Shown piece after piece: positions 50,661-58,699 of a stretch of 64,000 bases of DNA. Below the pieces are notes generated by a model. It was not told where the DNA came from and ran no database searches. It saw only the letters and a list, made by a program, of their open reading frames with translations. The DNA is from Deltaproteobacteria bacterium (GTDB lineage Bacteria > UBA10199 > JADGCS01): NCBI GenBank assembly GCA_024233595.1, contig JACKPK010000010.1:8800-72799 (forward strand), given 5' to 3'. How positions within the stretch are numbered: position 1 is the stretch's first letter; each line of letters opens with the position of its first letter. A program made the position numbers and the translations under genes.

Positions 50661-51260
50661 ATGGATTTACTCGCTATCGAAAAAAAACATTGGGATCATT
50701 ACGAACACATTGCTGGCATAGATGAAGCCGGTCGCGGTGCCTGGGCTGGTCCTGTGTGCGCTGCTGCGGTCATCTTAAAAAAGAACATTGGGCTTCCTGG
50801 TGTTGACGATTCAAAAAAACTCACTCCTAAAAAACGCGAAGCACTTTTTGATCTGATCACTTCGCAAGCTTTAAGTTATGGAGTCGCTTTGGTTCCAGCA
50901 GAAGAGATTGATCAAATCAACATTTTGCAAGCCACCAAAAAAGCCATGCTCATGGCTGTGGCACAATTGAATCCCCAGCCGGGTTTGTTGCTCATTGATG
51001 GCAACGCGGGCTTGGACACTAAAATACCATTTGAAACCGTAATTGATGGCGATGCCCTGAGCCAAAGCATTGCCGCGGCTTCCATTATTGCCAAGGTGAC
51101 TCGTGATCGTCTGATGATTGAATTGGGTGCGCAAATTCCTGGTTATGGTTTTGAAAAGCACAAAGGCTACGGGACTAAAATTCATCGTGAGGCCATGAAG
51201 CAACATGGTGTTCATGCTCTTCATCGTAAAAGTTACGCGCCTGTGCGTGAACTTTTGTAA
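50661..51260 (+). CDS. rnhB: Ribonuclease HII
   Basis: A 199-residue nuclease that cuts the RNA strand of RNA-DNA hybrids and removes misincorporated ribonucleotides. The signature GIDEAGRGAWAGPV is at about residues 19-32 with catalytic Asp and Glu; further acidic residues are in GVDDSKKLTP, LLIDGN and IIAKVTRDRLM. Full length. TAAGG precedes the ATG at 50661. Its stop lies two bases from the stop of the convergent TonB-like gene. Confidence 0.95.
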   Translation: MDLLAIEKKHWDHYEHIAGIDEAGRGAWAGPVCAAAVILKKNIGLPGVDDSKKLTPKKREALFDLITSQALSYGVALVPAEEIDQINILQATKKAMLMAVAQLNPQPGLLLIDGNAGLDTKIPFETVIDGDALSQSIAAASIIAKVTRDRLMIELGAQIPGYGFEKHKGYGTKIHREAMKQHGVHALHRKSYAPVRELL

Positions 51261-51261
51261 A

Positions 51262-52197
51262 TTACAAATACACAACAAAGGTCCAGGCCATGTGCACAAG
51301 ATTGTCTTTTTGCAGCAAATGGCTTGGTGGTCTTGAGAAGGGCGCTGAGGTGCGGATGGTTCTGAGCGCTTCGTTATCGTATGGCGTGATGCCGGAGCTG
51401 CGCAGCATTTTGACTTCTTTGAGATTACCGTTTGAGTCCACACTGACGCCCCAGACAACAGCAATTTGGCCACGTGATATCTGGTGAATGACAGGCCGGA
51501 GCACAGGAACAGGGTTGAACGCAAAACGAAATTTTTGTCGCAATTCGACAAAAAAGCCAACGTTGGGATTGGCTAAGGTGTTTAGGTAAGTGCGATCACC
51601 AACTTGGTAATTGCGAAGATAGTCATCGGTGTAACCACCAACAGGTGAACCTATGCTGCTTTTGAATGTGGGAGCGGGTTGTTGCTGTGCGTTTTGAAAT
51701 AGCTTGGCGTATTGCTGTTTTTCTTTTTGTTGTTGATCGTTTCGGATCATTTTTAAACGGTCACGAATATCCTGCGGTTCTTGTTGCTGCGCTGATTGCT
51801 GTGCTTTGTTGTCTGGCATTTGTTTTTGCGCGGCTTGTTGCGAAGATGGAGGAGCCCCAAATTGTTGGTTGGCTTTAGAAAAACGCCGTGAGACAGTTTC
51901 TTGTTTGACGCTGGAATTGTACAAAGCTTGCGCCGAAGCTTTTTGCGGCTTTTTTTGAACTTTGGGTTTGGCAATGTCGGCAATTTGTTGCGGGAAATTC
52001 ATTTCCTGTAAATTCACCATGACCGGTTTCTGCTTGGCTTGATTCAAAGCCAGCTGCTGGGCGCTTTGGTTTTCGAAGGAATGAAACAAAAAGAAATACA
52101 CCAATGGCAAGTGAATGAACAAGATGCTCAATAACAAAGCAATGAGAAAGCCATTTTTAAGCTTGTTGTTGTCTTGGTTTTTGAGTGGCGCAAACAT
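51262..52197 (-). CDS. TonB-like energy transducer
   Basis: A 311-residue protein anchored by one membrane helix (residues 16-38, GFLIALLLSILFIHLPLVYF). The middle (about 45-215) is a periplasmic, Gln-, Pro- and Lys-rich spacer. The C-terminal domain (about 235-311) is TonB-like: GQIAVVWGVSVDSNGNLKEV, then ILRSSGITPYDNEALRTI and a final beta-strand WTFVVYL. It would couple the proton-motive force of an ExbB/ExbD complex to an outer-membrane receptor, or act as an AgmX/GltJ-type TonB-like protein. The start MFAPLKNQDNN at 52197 is preferred to an earlier in-frame codon. No exbB or exbD is nearby. Confidence 0.82.
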   Translation of the reverse strand: MFAPLKNQDNNKLKNGFLIALLLSILFIHLPLVYFFLFHSFENQSAQQLALNQAKQKPVMVNLQEMNFPQQIADIAKPKVQKKPQKASAQALYNSSVKQETVSRRFSKANQQFGAPPSSQQAAQKQMPDNKAQQSAQQQEPQDIRDRLKMIRNDQQQKEKQQYAKLFQNAQQQPAPTFKSSIGSPVGGYTDDYLRNYQVGDRTYLNTLANPNVGFFVELRQKFRFAFNPVPVLRPVIHQISRGQIAVVWGVSVDSNGNLKEVKMLRSSGITPYDNEALRTIRTSAPFSRPPSHLLQKDNLVHMAWTFVVYL

Positions 52198-52294
52198 GGG
52201 TATTCTTTCTATTAATAGGGCTCTAACAGAGTGGTTGAGCAAAACAAGTCTGTTTTAGGTTGGCCTTTAATAATGAAAACGCTAGGTTAGCTGT

Positions 52295-54136
52295 GTGGAA
52301 CAGAATGAATTGTTAAAAGAGCTAGAAAGCAAAGCCCGTCTTTTTCCGCGGTCTCCTGGCGTTTATCTTATGAAAGATAAACGCGGGCGCATTATTTATG
52401 TGGGGAAAGCCAAAAACATCAGGGCACGTTTGCGTCAGTATTTTACACTGAAGGATTCACGTTACCACATTCAGTTTTTAATGAATCGTTTGGCGGACCT
52501 GGATTTTTTACAAACCAGTAACGAGAAAGAAGCCTTACTTTTAGAAAACTCTCTGATTAAAAAGCATAAGCCAAAGTACAATCTGTTTTTAAAAGACGAT
52601 AAGACTTATCAAGGGCTTAAAATTACTTTGAGGGATGAGTTTCCAAGGTTAACGACAACGCGTCGTAAAAAGAAAGATGGCGCCGAGTATTTTGGCCCTT
52701 TCACAAGTGCAGACAATCTTTACCGTGTTAAGGAATTCATTGATGAGCACTTTCAATTGCGTACCTGTTCTGATCATGAATTTAAAAACCGCACACGGCC
52801 TTGTTTGGAGTATCAGATTCATCGGTGTTCGGCCCCCTGTGTTGATTACGTTTCCAAACAACAATACCAAGATCAAATCCAAGCGGTTCGGCATTTTTTG
52901 CATGGGCGCAATCACGATTTAAAAAAAGTGGTCGAACAAAAGATGCAGCAGGCCGCGGACAAGGAAGACTACGAACAAGCAGCCAAGTGGCGTGATTTAT
53001 TAACAAGCATGTCGACCGTTCTGGAAGGACAAAATGTCACTCATCTTTCTTTTGATTTTGTCGATGTGCTGGCCATGGAGCGGCGCGACGATAAAATTGG
53101 TTTGGCTGTGCTCATGGTGCGCGAAGGTCAATTGATTGATTCTCGTTATCACGTCTTTTTGAGCTTAGAAGAAGATGATGCTTTTCTCGAAAACTTTTTG
53201 GCGCAATATTATTCGGAGCAAGCCTTTATTCCGGGTGAGATCTTGCTGCCTTTTGCTTTAGAAAACGCAGAGGTGATAGAACAATTGTTGAGCGAGCGTG
53301 CCGGAAAACGTTGTCATTTGCGTGTGCCCAAGCGTGGCGAAAAGCGAGATCTACTCAAGATGGCGGCGCAAAATCTGAACAGCCATTTTCTTAAAAAAGA
53401 CAAACAAGAAAAAGACCAAGAAGAAATTCTAAGCAATTTGCAGAGCAAACTGCACATGGATCGTTTGCCGGAGCGCATAGAGTGTTTCGATATCTCTAAT
53501 ATTTCCGGAAAATTTGCTGTGGCCAGTATGGTGGTGTTTAAAAATGCTGAATCCGATAGCCAAAGCTACCGACGGTTTAAAATCAAAAGTAAAGACACGC
53601 CTGATGACTACGCAATGATGCGTGAGGCTTTGTCGCGACGCTTTCATCGCAAAACAGATGCCTGGCAATGGCCTGATCTTTTGCTTTTGGATGGTGGCAA
53701 GGGACAGCTCAACATGGCGATTCAAGTTTTAGAAGAGCTCAATGTTGTGGGGGTGAATTTGGCCAGCATTGCCAAAGGTGCTGGAGCAGGGGCGCGCGCC
53801 AAAGGTCTTTGGGATGCCAAAAAAGAAGAAGAGATTTTTTTGCCCAACCGAAAAAATCCAGCGTCACTCAGACGAGGCAGTTCTGAACTCATGCTTTTGC
53901 AACAGGTGCGCGATGAAGCTCATCGTTTTGCGATCACCTATCACCGAAAACTTCGCGAAGACAAAGCCAAGCAATCGGCCTTGCAATCTGTGTCAGGAAT
54001 TGGTCCCAAAAAGAGCGCGGCTTTGATCAAAATGTTTGGCTCGCTCAAAAAATTGGCCGAGGCAAGCGATGCCGAATTGCAGCAAAAAGCCAAATTGAGC
54101 CCAGAACAAATCCGACAGATTCGAGATTTGTCCTAG
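52295..54136 (+). CDS. uvrC: UvrABC excision nuclease subunit C
   Basis: A 613-residue subunit of nucleotide excision repair that makes both incisions around a lesion. The GIY-YIG domain (residues about 18-95) reads SPGVYLMKDKRGRIIYVGKA with N and Glu of the active site following; the UVR motif is near 205-240, the RNase H-like endonuclease domain at about 385-545 (ERIECFDISNISGKF, LLLDGGKGQLN), and paired helix-hairpin-helix motifs at 565-613. It begins with GTG at 52295. A cysteine group (C.LEYQIHRCSAPCVDYV) in the linker is typical. Confidence 0.96.
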   Translation: MEQNELLKELESKARLFPRSPGVYLMKDKRGRIIYVGKAKNIRARLRQYFTLKDSRYHIQFLMNRLADLDFLQTSNEKEALLLENSLIKKHKPKYNLFLKDDKTYQGLKITLRDEFPRLTTTRRKKKDGAEYFGPFTSADNLYRVKEFIDEHFQLRTCSDHEFKNRTRPCLEYQIHRCSAPCVDYVSKQQYQDQIQAVRHFLHGRNHDLKKVVEQKMQQAADKEDYEQAAKWRDLLTSMSTVLEGQNVTHLSFDFVDVLAMERRDDKIGLAVLMVREGQLIDSRYHVFLSLEEDDAFLENFLAQYYSEQAFIPGEILLPFALENAEVIEQLLSERAGKRCHLRVPKRGEKRDLLKMAAQNLNSHFLKKDKQEKDQEEILSNLQSKLHMDRLPERIECFDISNISGKFAVASMVVFKNAESDSQSYRRFKIKSKDTPDDYAMMREALSRRFHRKTDAWQWPDLLLLDGGKGQLNMAIQVLEELNVVGVNLASIAKGAGAGARAKGLWDAKKEEEIFLPNRKNPASLRRGSSELMLLQQVRDEAHRFAITYHRKLREDKAKQSALQSVSGIGPKKSAALIKMFGSLKKLAEASDAELQQKAKLSPEQIRQIRDLS

Positions 54137-54259
54137 CAAAGGCTTAAAAAGACTCGCTTTGCGAGCAGGCTAAGAATTTGTGTATTTTCTTGTGTAAAGG
54201 CCTGTATTTAGATAAGCTATTATTATCACGTCGTTTTTTGGCGTAAGCGAGCTTTTTAA

Positions 54260-55600
54260 ATGAACACAAAAGCACAACAGCCGGTTCAAAATAAATTCTC
54301 CCCCATACGAATCACAGTCCTGAGTTTTTTGGCCCTGATCCTCTTTGGAACGGTCTTGCTCATGTTGCCGTTTTCGACAGCGGGCGCCAACACGGCTGGT
54401 TTAATCGATGCCTTTTTTACAGCGGTGTCTGCAGTTTGTGTGACAGGTCTTATTGTGCAGGACACAGCCACGTTTTTTTCTCGATTTGGACAAGGCGTGA
54501 TTCTTATTTTGATTCAGCTGGGTGGTTTGGGCATCATGAGTTTGTACGCAGCACTCCCTGTTATTTTTGGGGCGCAGTTGCGTCTTTCGCAACGCCGCAT
54601 GTTTAGCGCTATCTTTGAAGCCGATAACTACACCAGTTTAAAGCAAACCATTCGTGCGATCGTAAAATACACTTTCATCATTGAATCTTTGGGCGCCATC
54701 ATTTTGAGCCTGCGTTTTTATTACCTGCTAGATGATTTGAAAAAAGCAATTTTCTACGGCGTATTTCATTCTGTCAGTGCGTTTTGTAACGCGGGCTTTG
54801 CGTTGTTTAGCGATAGCTTGATTCAATTCAGTGGCGATTGGATCATCAACATAGTCATCTCGTCTTTGTATATTTTAGGTGGTCTGGGCTTTGTGGTTTT
54901 GTTTCAGCTCATTCATCGCCGCTCTTTTAAAAAACTCTCAGCAAATTCTAAATTAGCGGTTGTGTCCACATTGGTCTTGATCATTGTGCCAAGTATCATT
55001 GTGTTTCATTTTGAATTCAACAATGCCTTTGTGGGGCGTGGCATTGGCGAGAAAACCCTGCTGACCTTTTTACAAGTCACCTCCACAAGAACAGCTGGTT
55101 TTAATTCCATTGATCTCAATCTTTTTAGCAACGCGACTTTATTTTTATTTTGCATCTTGATGTTTGTTGGGGCTTCTCCTGGGGGCAGTGGCGGTGGTGT
55201 TAAAACCACCACAGCGGGTTTGATGTTCTTATCGATTCGGTCTATTTTTAAAGGCCAGCCCGATATCGAGTGTTTTGGTCGTCGTGTTCCTCGTGATGTG
55301 GTCACGCGCTCTGTGGCAATCATTGCGATTGGTTTTTCGATTGTTACGGTGTTCATCATTGCGCTCATGATGATTGAAGAAGCGTCTTTTGTGCATGTGT
55401 TTTTTGAAGTGATTTCTGCGTTCAGCACAGTTGGTTTGTCGCTGGGGTTAACGCCTGAGTTAACCGATTGGGGTAAGTTTTTGATTAGTATCGTGATGTT
55501 TGTGGGGCGTATTGGAACCCTGTCATTGATCTTCTTGATCGGTGCAGAAGACAAAAGCCCCAGCTATCAGTTCCCATTGGGAAAATTTATGGTCGGTTGA
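54260..55600 (+). CDS. Potassium uptake protein, KtrB/TrkH family
   Basis: A 446-residue ion-translocating subunit with eight or more membrane helices and four P-loop repeats: TAVSAVCVTGL, HSVSAFCNAGF, STRTAGFNSID and SAFSTVGLSLG, whose glycines form the K+ or Na+ selectivity filter. The short length and the start of the fold fit KtrB rather than TrkH. The following gene, 18 bases later, encodes the gating ring subunit. The pair imports K+, important for osmotic balance. Confidence 0.93.
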   Translation: MNTKAQQPVQNKFSPIRITVLSFLALILFGTVLLMLPFSTAGANTAGLIDAFFTAVSAVCVTGLIVQDTATFFSRFGQGVILILIQLGGLGIMSLYAALPVIFGAQLRLSQRRMFSAIFEADNYTSLKQTIRAIVKYTFIIESLGAIILSLRFYYLLDDLKKAIFYGVFHSVSAFCNAGFALFSDSLIQFSGDWIINIVISSLYILGGLGFVVLFQLIHRRSFKKLSANSKLAVVSTLVLIIVPSIIVFHFEFNNAFVGRGIGEKTLLTFLQVTSTRTAGFNSIDLNLFSNATLFLFCILMFVGASPGGSGGGVKTTTAGLMFLSIRSIFKGQPDIECFGRRVPRDVVTRSVAIIAIGFSIVTVFIIALMMIEEASFVHVFFEVISAFSTVGLSLGLTPELTDWGKFLISIVMFVGRIGTLSLIFLIGAEDKSPSYQFPLGKFMVG

Positions 55601-55618
55601 TCACGAGAAAGGTAAGCT

Positions 55619-56302
55619 ATGGTACAGATTGCAGTCATTGGATTGGGTGACTTTGGATACAAACTAGCAACGTCGTTACACGATTTTGGTGCCGAGGTCA
55701 TTGCGATCGATAAAAAAGAAGAACTGGTTGATCGCATTAAAGACAGTGTTGCTCAGTCCGTTCAGCTTGATGCCACCAAAGAAAACGCATTACGCGATAT
55801 CGGTATTTCAGAAGTCGATGCGGGGGTGGTGGCCATTGGAACCAATGTTGAAGAAAACATCATGGTGACCACTTTGCTAAGACGCATGGGAGTGACCCGC
55901 ATCATTGCGCGTGCCATGTCAAACTTGCACGAAAAAATATTAGACGAAGTTGGTGCTTCTAAAATCATTCGTATTGAAGAACAAATGGGCGATCAGATCG
56001 CGCGTTGGTTGGTGGCTCCTCACGTGTTGCAGCAGGTTAAGTTTTCTTCTGGGTACACGCTGGTCGAAATGAAGCCCAAAAAAGAATTCATTGGGAAAAA
56101 GGTTTGTGATTTGCAATTGCGCGAACAATACAAAGTGAACATCGCGGCTTTGCAAAAAAGAATTTTATCGATCGATGACGATGGCAAATCAATTTACAAA
56201 ATTGAAACGCGCTCACCGCCAACACCAGACGAGATTGTGAACGAAGATGATATTTTGGTTTTGGTTGGAATGGACGCAGCGATTTACGCCATCACGAAGT
56301 AA
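55619..56302 (+). CDS. Potassium uptake regulatory subunit, KtrA/TrkA family
   Basis: A 227-residue cytoplasmic gating protein. The RCK-N domain holds the nucleotide-binding motif AVIGLGDFGYKLATSLHDFG (residues 5-24) and an acidic residue after strand 2 (IAIDKKEE). The RCK-C domain covers about 140-225. Single RCK unit, so a KtrA octamer ring that opens the KtrB channel on binding ATP. AAGG precedes the ATG. It is followed by a receptor gene after 15 bases. Confidence 0.94.
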   Translation: MVQIAVIGLGDFGYKLATSLHDFGAEVIAIDKKEELVDRIKDSVAQSVQLDATKENALRDIGISEVDAGVVAIGTNVEENIMVTTLLRRMGVTRIIARAMSNLHEKILDEVGASKIIRIEEQMGDQIARWLVAPHVLQQVKFSSGYTLVEMKPKKEFIGKKVCDLQLREQYKVNIAALQKRILSIDDDGKSIYKIETRSPPTPDEIVNEDDILVLVGMDAAIYAITK

Positions 56303-56317
56303 GAGAAGGGGAAGTTC

Positions 56318-57571
56318 ATGAATTCTTCGATTGAAAAACGCATTAAGGTCATTGTGGCCATAGCTTTCACCTTGGTGGTGATGATGGCGGGTGTGTCCTT
56401 GTATTATTTTTCCATCATCAACGATAGCTTGGAGCAAGAAATCTTAGCGGATATCCGCCGTGAGCGTTTAGGACAACAGCTTAAAGCTGCTTATTTTGAT
56501 TTGCAAAATGAAGAACGCAAGATGTCGCTAGAAATCGTAAATGGTGGCGATGGGATTTTTTTGGCAGGTCTTAGCGATAAAATTGACCCTGTGGTGGCTT
56601 CTCTTGAAGAGCTCAACGAGCTCATCACTAAGTTTGAAGCCCTAGGGCCATCGCCTAAAAACCAGGAACGCCTGGTGACTTTGGCCAAGCAAAGTCGTTC
56701 TTACAGAGAACTCTTAAAAAAATTACGCAAAGAAGAGATCCAAAGAAAAGAACTTTTAGAACGTTTTGAAACTCAGTACACGGGCTTGCTTTTTGAGCGT
56801 CGTGAAGAGCTTATTAAAACCATAAATCATATTTTGGCGACAAGCGCGGAGCGTTTTGCCAAACACGAGGCTTACATTTACCGGCTCATCACCGATGCCA
56901 ATCAGAACATGCTCATCATGATGCTCTTAATGTTTGCTGCGGCGATCATCATCTACATGACGCCTCGTCGCGTGACGCGTCCGATTCGGGTTTACATTAA
57001 TGCCATCCGTGAATTGCGGGAACTAAAGTTTGAAACGCGTTTGCCTATTTCGAGCGACAACGAGCTCAGCCAATTGGGCCAAGAGATCAATGCTTTTGTC
57101 GATACCTTTGTTGAATTTGACGAGATGAAGCGCAAGAAAATCCAGTTTGAAAAACGCAAATACCAAGTTTTGTCCGATATCCTCAATTTAGGGGTTGTGA
57201 TCATTTCGATTGAGGGCGAGGTTTTGTTCTTGAATGCGCAGATGGCTAAATTTTTGCAGTTGGGCACCGAGAGTTTTCAAAAGAAAGATTTTCACTTTGT
57301 GCGTTTGCCTGAAGAAATGAAAGAGCTGTTCGAAGACGCGATTCAAAAGAAAGAAAAGTTTGAGAACCGCATGATCATCCTCAACTACGAAAAAGAAGAC
57401 GAGAATGGCGAAAGCAGTGAAGAGGCTGTTGAGCTTTTGGTCGATGCGGGTATGGTGCGAAACTATGTCGGTGACGTCGCCAACATCATCCTGACCTTTG
57501 AGGACATTTCTGGTGGGCCAGAGGGGTCTATTTTCAAGAGGATCTCGTTTCGCAAAGAAAACGTGTCTTAA
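56318..57571 (+). CDS. HAMP/PAS membrane receptor without kinase domain
   Basis: A 417-residue membrane protein. Helices at about 10-30 and 195-215 enclose a periplasmic four-helix-bundle sensor rich in Glu and Lys. A HAMP domain follows (RVTRPIRVYINAI), then a PAS-like domain at about 280-400 (LGVVIISIEGEVLFLN). No histidine kinase, receiver, GGDEF or methyl-accepting part is attached, so it must act through a partner or control the potassium channel directly; it is in the same operon, 15 bases after ktrA. Such truncated receptors also arise by loss of a kinase module. GAGAAGGGGAAG precedes the ATG. Confidence 0.85.
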   Translation: MNSSIEKRIKVIVAIAFTLVVMMAGVSLYYFSIINDSLEQEILADIRRERLGQQLKAAYFDLQNEERKMSLEIVNGGDGIFLAGLSDKIDPVVASLEELNELITKFEALGPSPKNQERLVTLAKQSRSYRELLKKLRKEEIQRKELLERFETQYTGLLFERREELIKTINHILATSAERFAKHEAYIYRLITDANQNMLIMMLLMFAAAIIIYMTPRRVTRPIRVYINAIRELRELKFETRLPISSDNELSQLGQEINAFVDTFVEFDEMKRKKIQFEKRKYQVLSDILNLGVVIISIEGEVLFLNAQMAKFLQLGTESFQKKDFHFVRLPEEMKELFEDAIQKKEKFENRMIILNYEKEDENGESSEEAVELLVDAGMVRNYVGDVANIILTFEDISGGPEGSIFKRISFRKENVS

Positions 57572-57640
57572 ACCGCTACAGTCTTGAATTTCCGGCAATT
57601 TTGCCTTGCTCCTAGACCGCGAAGCGAATATCTGCGCACT

Positions 57641-58669
57641 ATGGCGCACGAACTTATCGAAAAAATCACGGAATTTGAAAACCTGTCCTCCAAAGCTATC
57701 CAAAACAGTTCCACTTTGGCAGATTTGCAAGATCTGCGTGTGAAGTTTTTGGGTAAAAAAGGCGAGTTAACCCAGATCTTAAAAACGCTAGGCAAACTTT
57801 CCCCCGATGAACGCAAAGAAATCGGCGCGTTTGCCAATCAAACCAAAGATAAACTCTCTGGTATTTTTGATTCTCAAGAAATCGAGCTCAAAAAGGCCGA
57901 GGTGAACCGTTTGATCGCATCACAAAAGCAAGATGTGACTTTAAATGCTTACCCGTATGCGCAAGGTTCTAAGCACCCCTTGATTCAGGTTTACGATCTT
58001 TCCGTTAAAATTTTCCGCGAGTTGGGTTTTGATATTGCCGAAGGGCCCGAAATCGAAACCGATTATTATAATTTTGAAGCTTTGAATATCCCGGCGAATC
58101 ACCCGGCCCGTGACATGCAAGACACGTTTTACACTGCGGAAGGTGGCGTTTTGCGCACGCACACCTCGCCTGTGCAGATTCATGTCATGGAAGAACAAAA
58201 ACCACCAATTGCCATGGTGGCGCCAGGTGTTGTTTACCGCTGCGATTCTGACCAAACACACACACCGATGTTTCATCAAATAGAGGCCTTGCTGGTCGAT
58301 AAAGGCATTCATTTTGGTCATCTTAAAGCTGTGGTGCAAGAGTTTTTGCGTTTGGTTTTTGAGCGCGATTTGCAAACGCGTTTTCGTCCAAGCTTTTTTC
58401 CTTTTACCGAGCCTTCTGCCGAAGTCGACATGACTTGTGTGTTTTGCAATGGCGATGGTTGCCGTGTTTGTAAAAAAACAGGATGGCTCGAAATCATGGG
58501 CTGCGGCATGGTTGATCCCGCTGTGTTTAAACACGTTAATATCGACTCTGAAGTTTATTCCGGTTTTGCTTTTGGCGCGGGTTTGGAGCGTATCACCATG
58601 CTTAAATATGGCATCAACGACTTGCGTCTTTTCTTTGAAAATGACGTGCGCTTTTTGAATCAGTTTTAA
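57641..58669 (+). CDS. pheS: Phenylalanine-tRNA ligase alpha subunit
   Basis: Catalytic subunit of class II phenylalanyl-tRNA synthetase, 342 residues from the ATG at 57641 (MAHELIEKITEFENL). The N-terminal coiled coil binds tRNA; the catalytic core has the class II motifs, with HPARDMQDTFY near 147 and FFPFTEPSAEVDMTC followed by GCRVCKKTGWLEIMGCGMV, then GFAFGAGLERITMLKYGI at the end (motif 3). pheT follows 30 bases downstream. No T-box or attenuator leader peptide is seen upstream. Confidence 0.96.
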   Translation: MAHELIEKITEFENLSSKAIQNSSTLADLQDLRVKFLGKKGELTQILKTLGKLSPDERKEIGAFANQTKDKLSGIFDSQEIELKKAEVNRLIASQKQDVTLNAYPYAQGSKHPLIQVYDLSVKIFRELGFDIAEGPEIETDYYNFEALNIPANHPARDMQDTFYTAEGGVLRTHTSPVQIHVMEEQKPPIAMVAPGVVYRCDSDQTHTPMFHQIEALLVDKGIHFGHLKAVVQEFLRLVFERDLQTRFRPSFFPFTEPSAEVDMTCVFCNGDGCRVCKKTGWLEIMGCGMVDPAVFKHVNIDSEVYSGFAFGAGLERITMLKYGINDLRLFFENDVRFLNQF

Positions 58670-58699
58670 ATTTTATTTTTAGTTTTAAAGGTTACCAAC

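Noticed and set aside
50871..51560. Minus-strand ORF of 229 codons spanning the rnhB and TonB-like genes
   Set aside because: It lies opposite rnhB and overlaps the real TonB-like gene in another frame, with biased, low-quality protein sequence.
55006..55554. Minus-strand ORF of 182 codons opposite the KtrB gene
   Set aside because: Antisense shadow of a conserved membrane protein gene; no start site or family resemblance.
57572..57640. T-box or attenuator before pheS
   Set aside because: The gap is short and has neither a T-box sequence nor a Phe-rich leader peptide.
57941..58534. Minus-strand ORF of 197 codons opposite pheS
   Set aside because: Shadow of pheS with unlikely composition.
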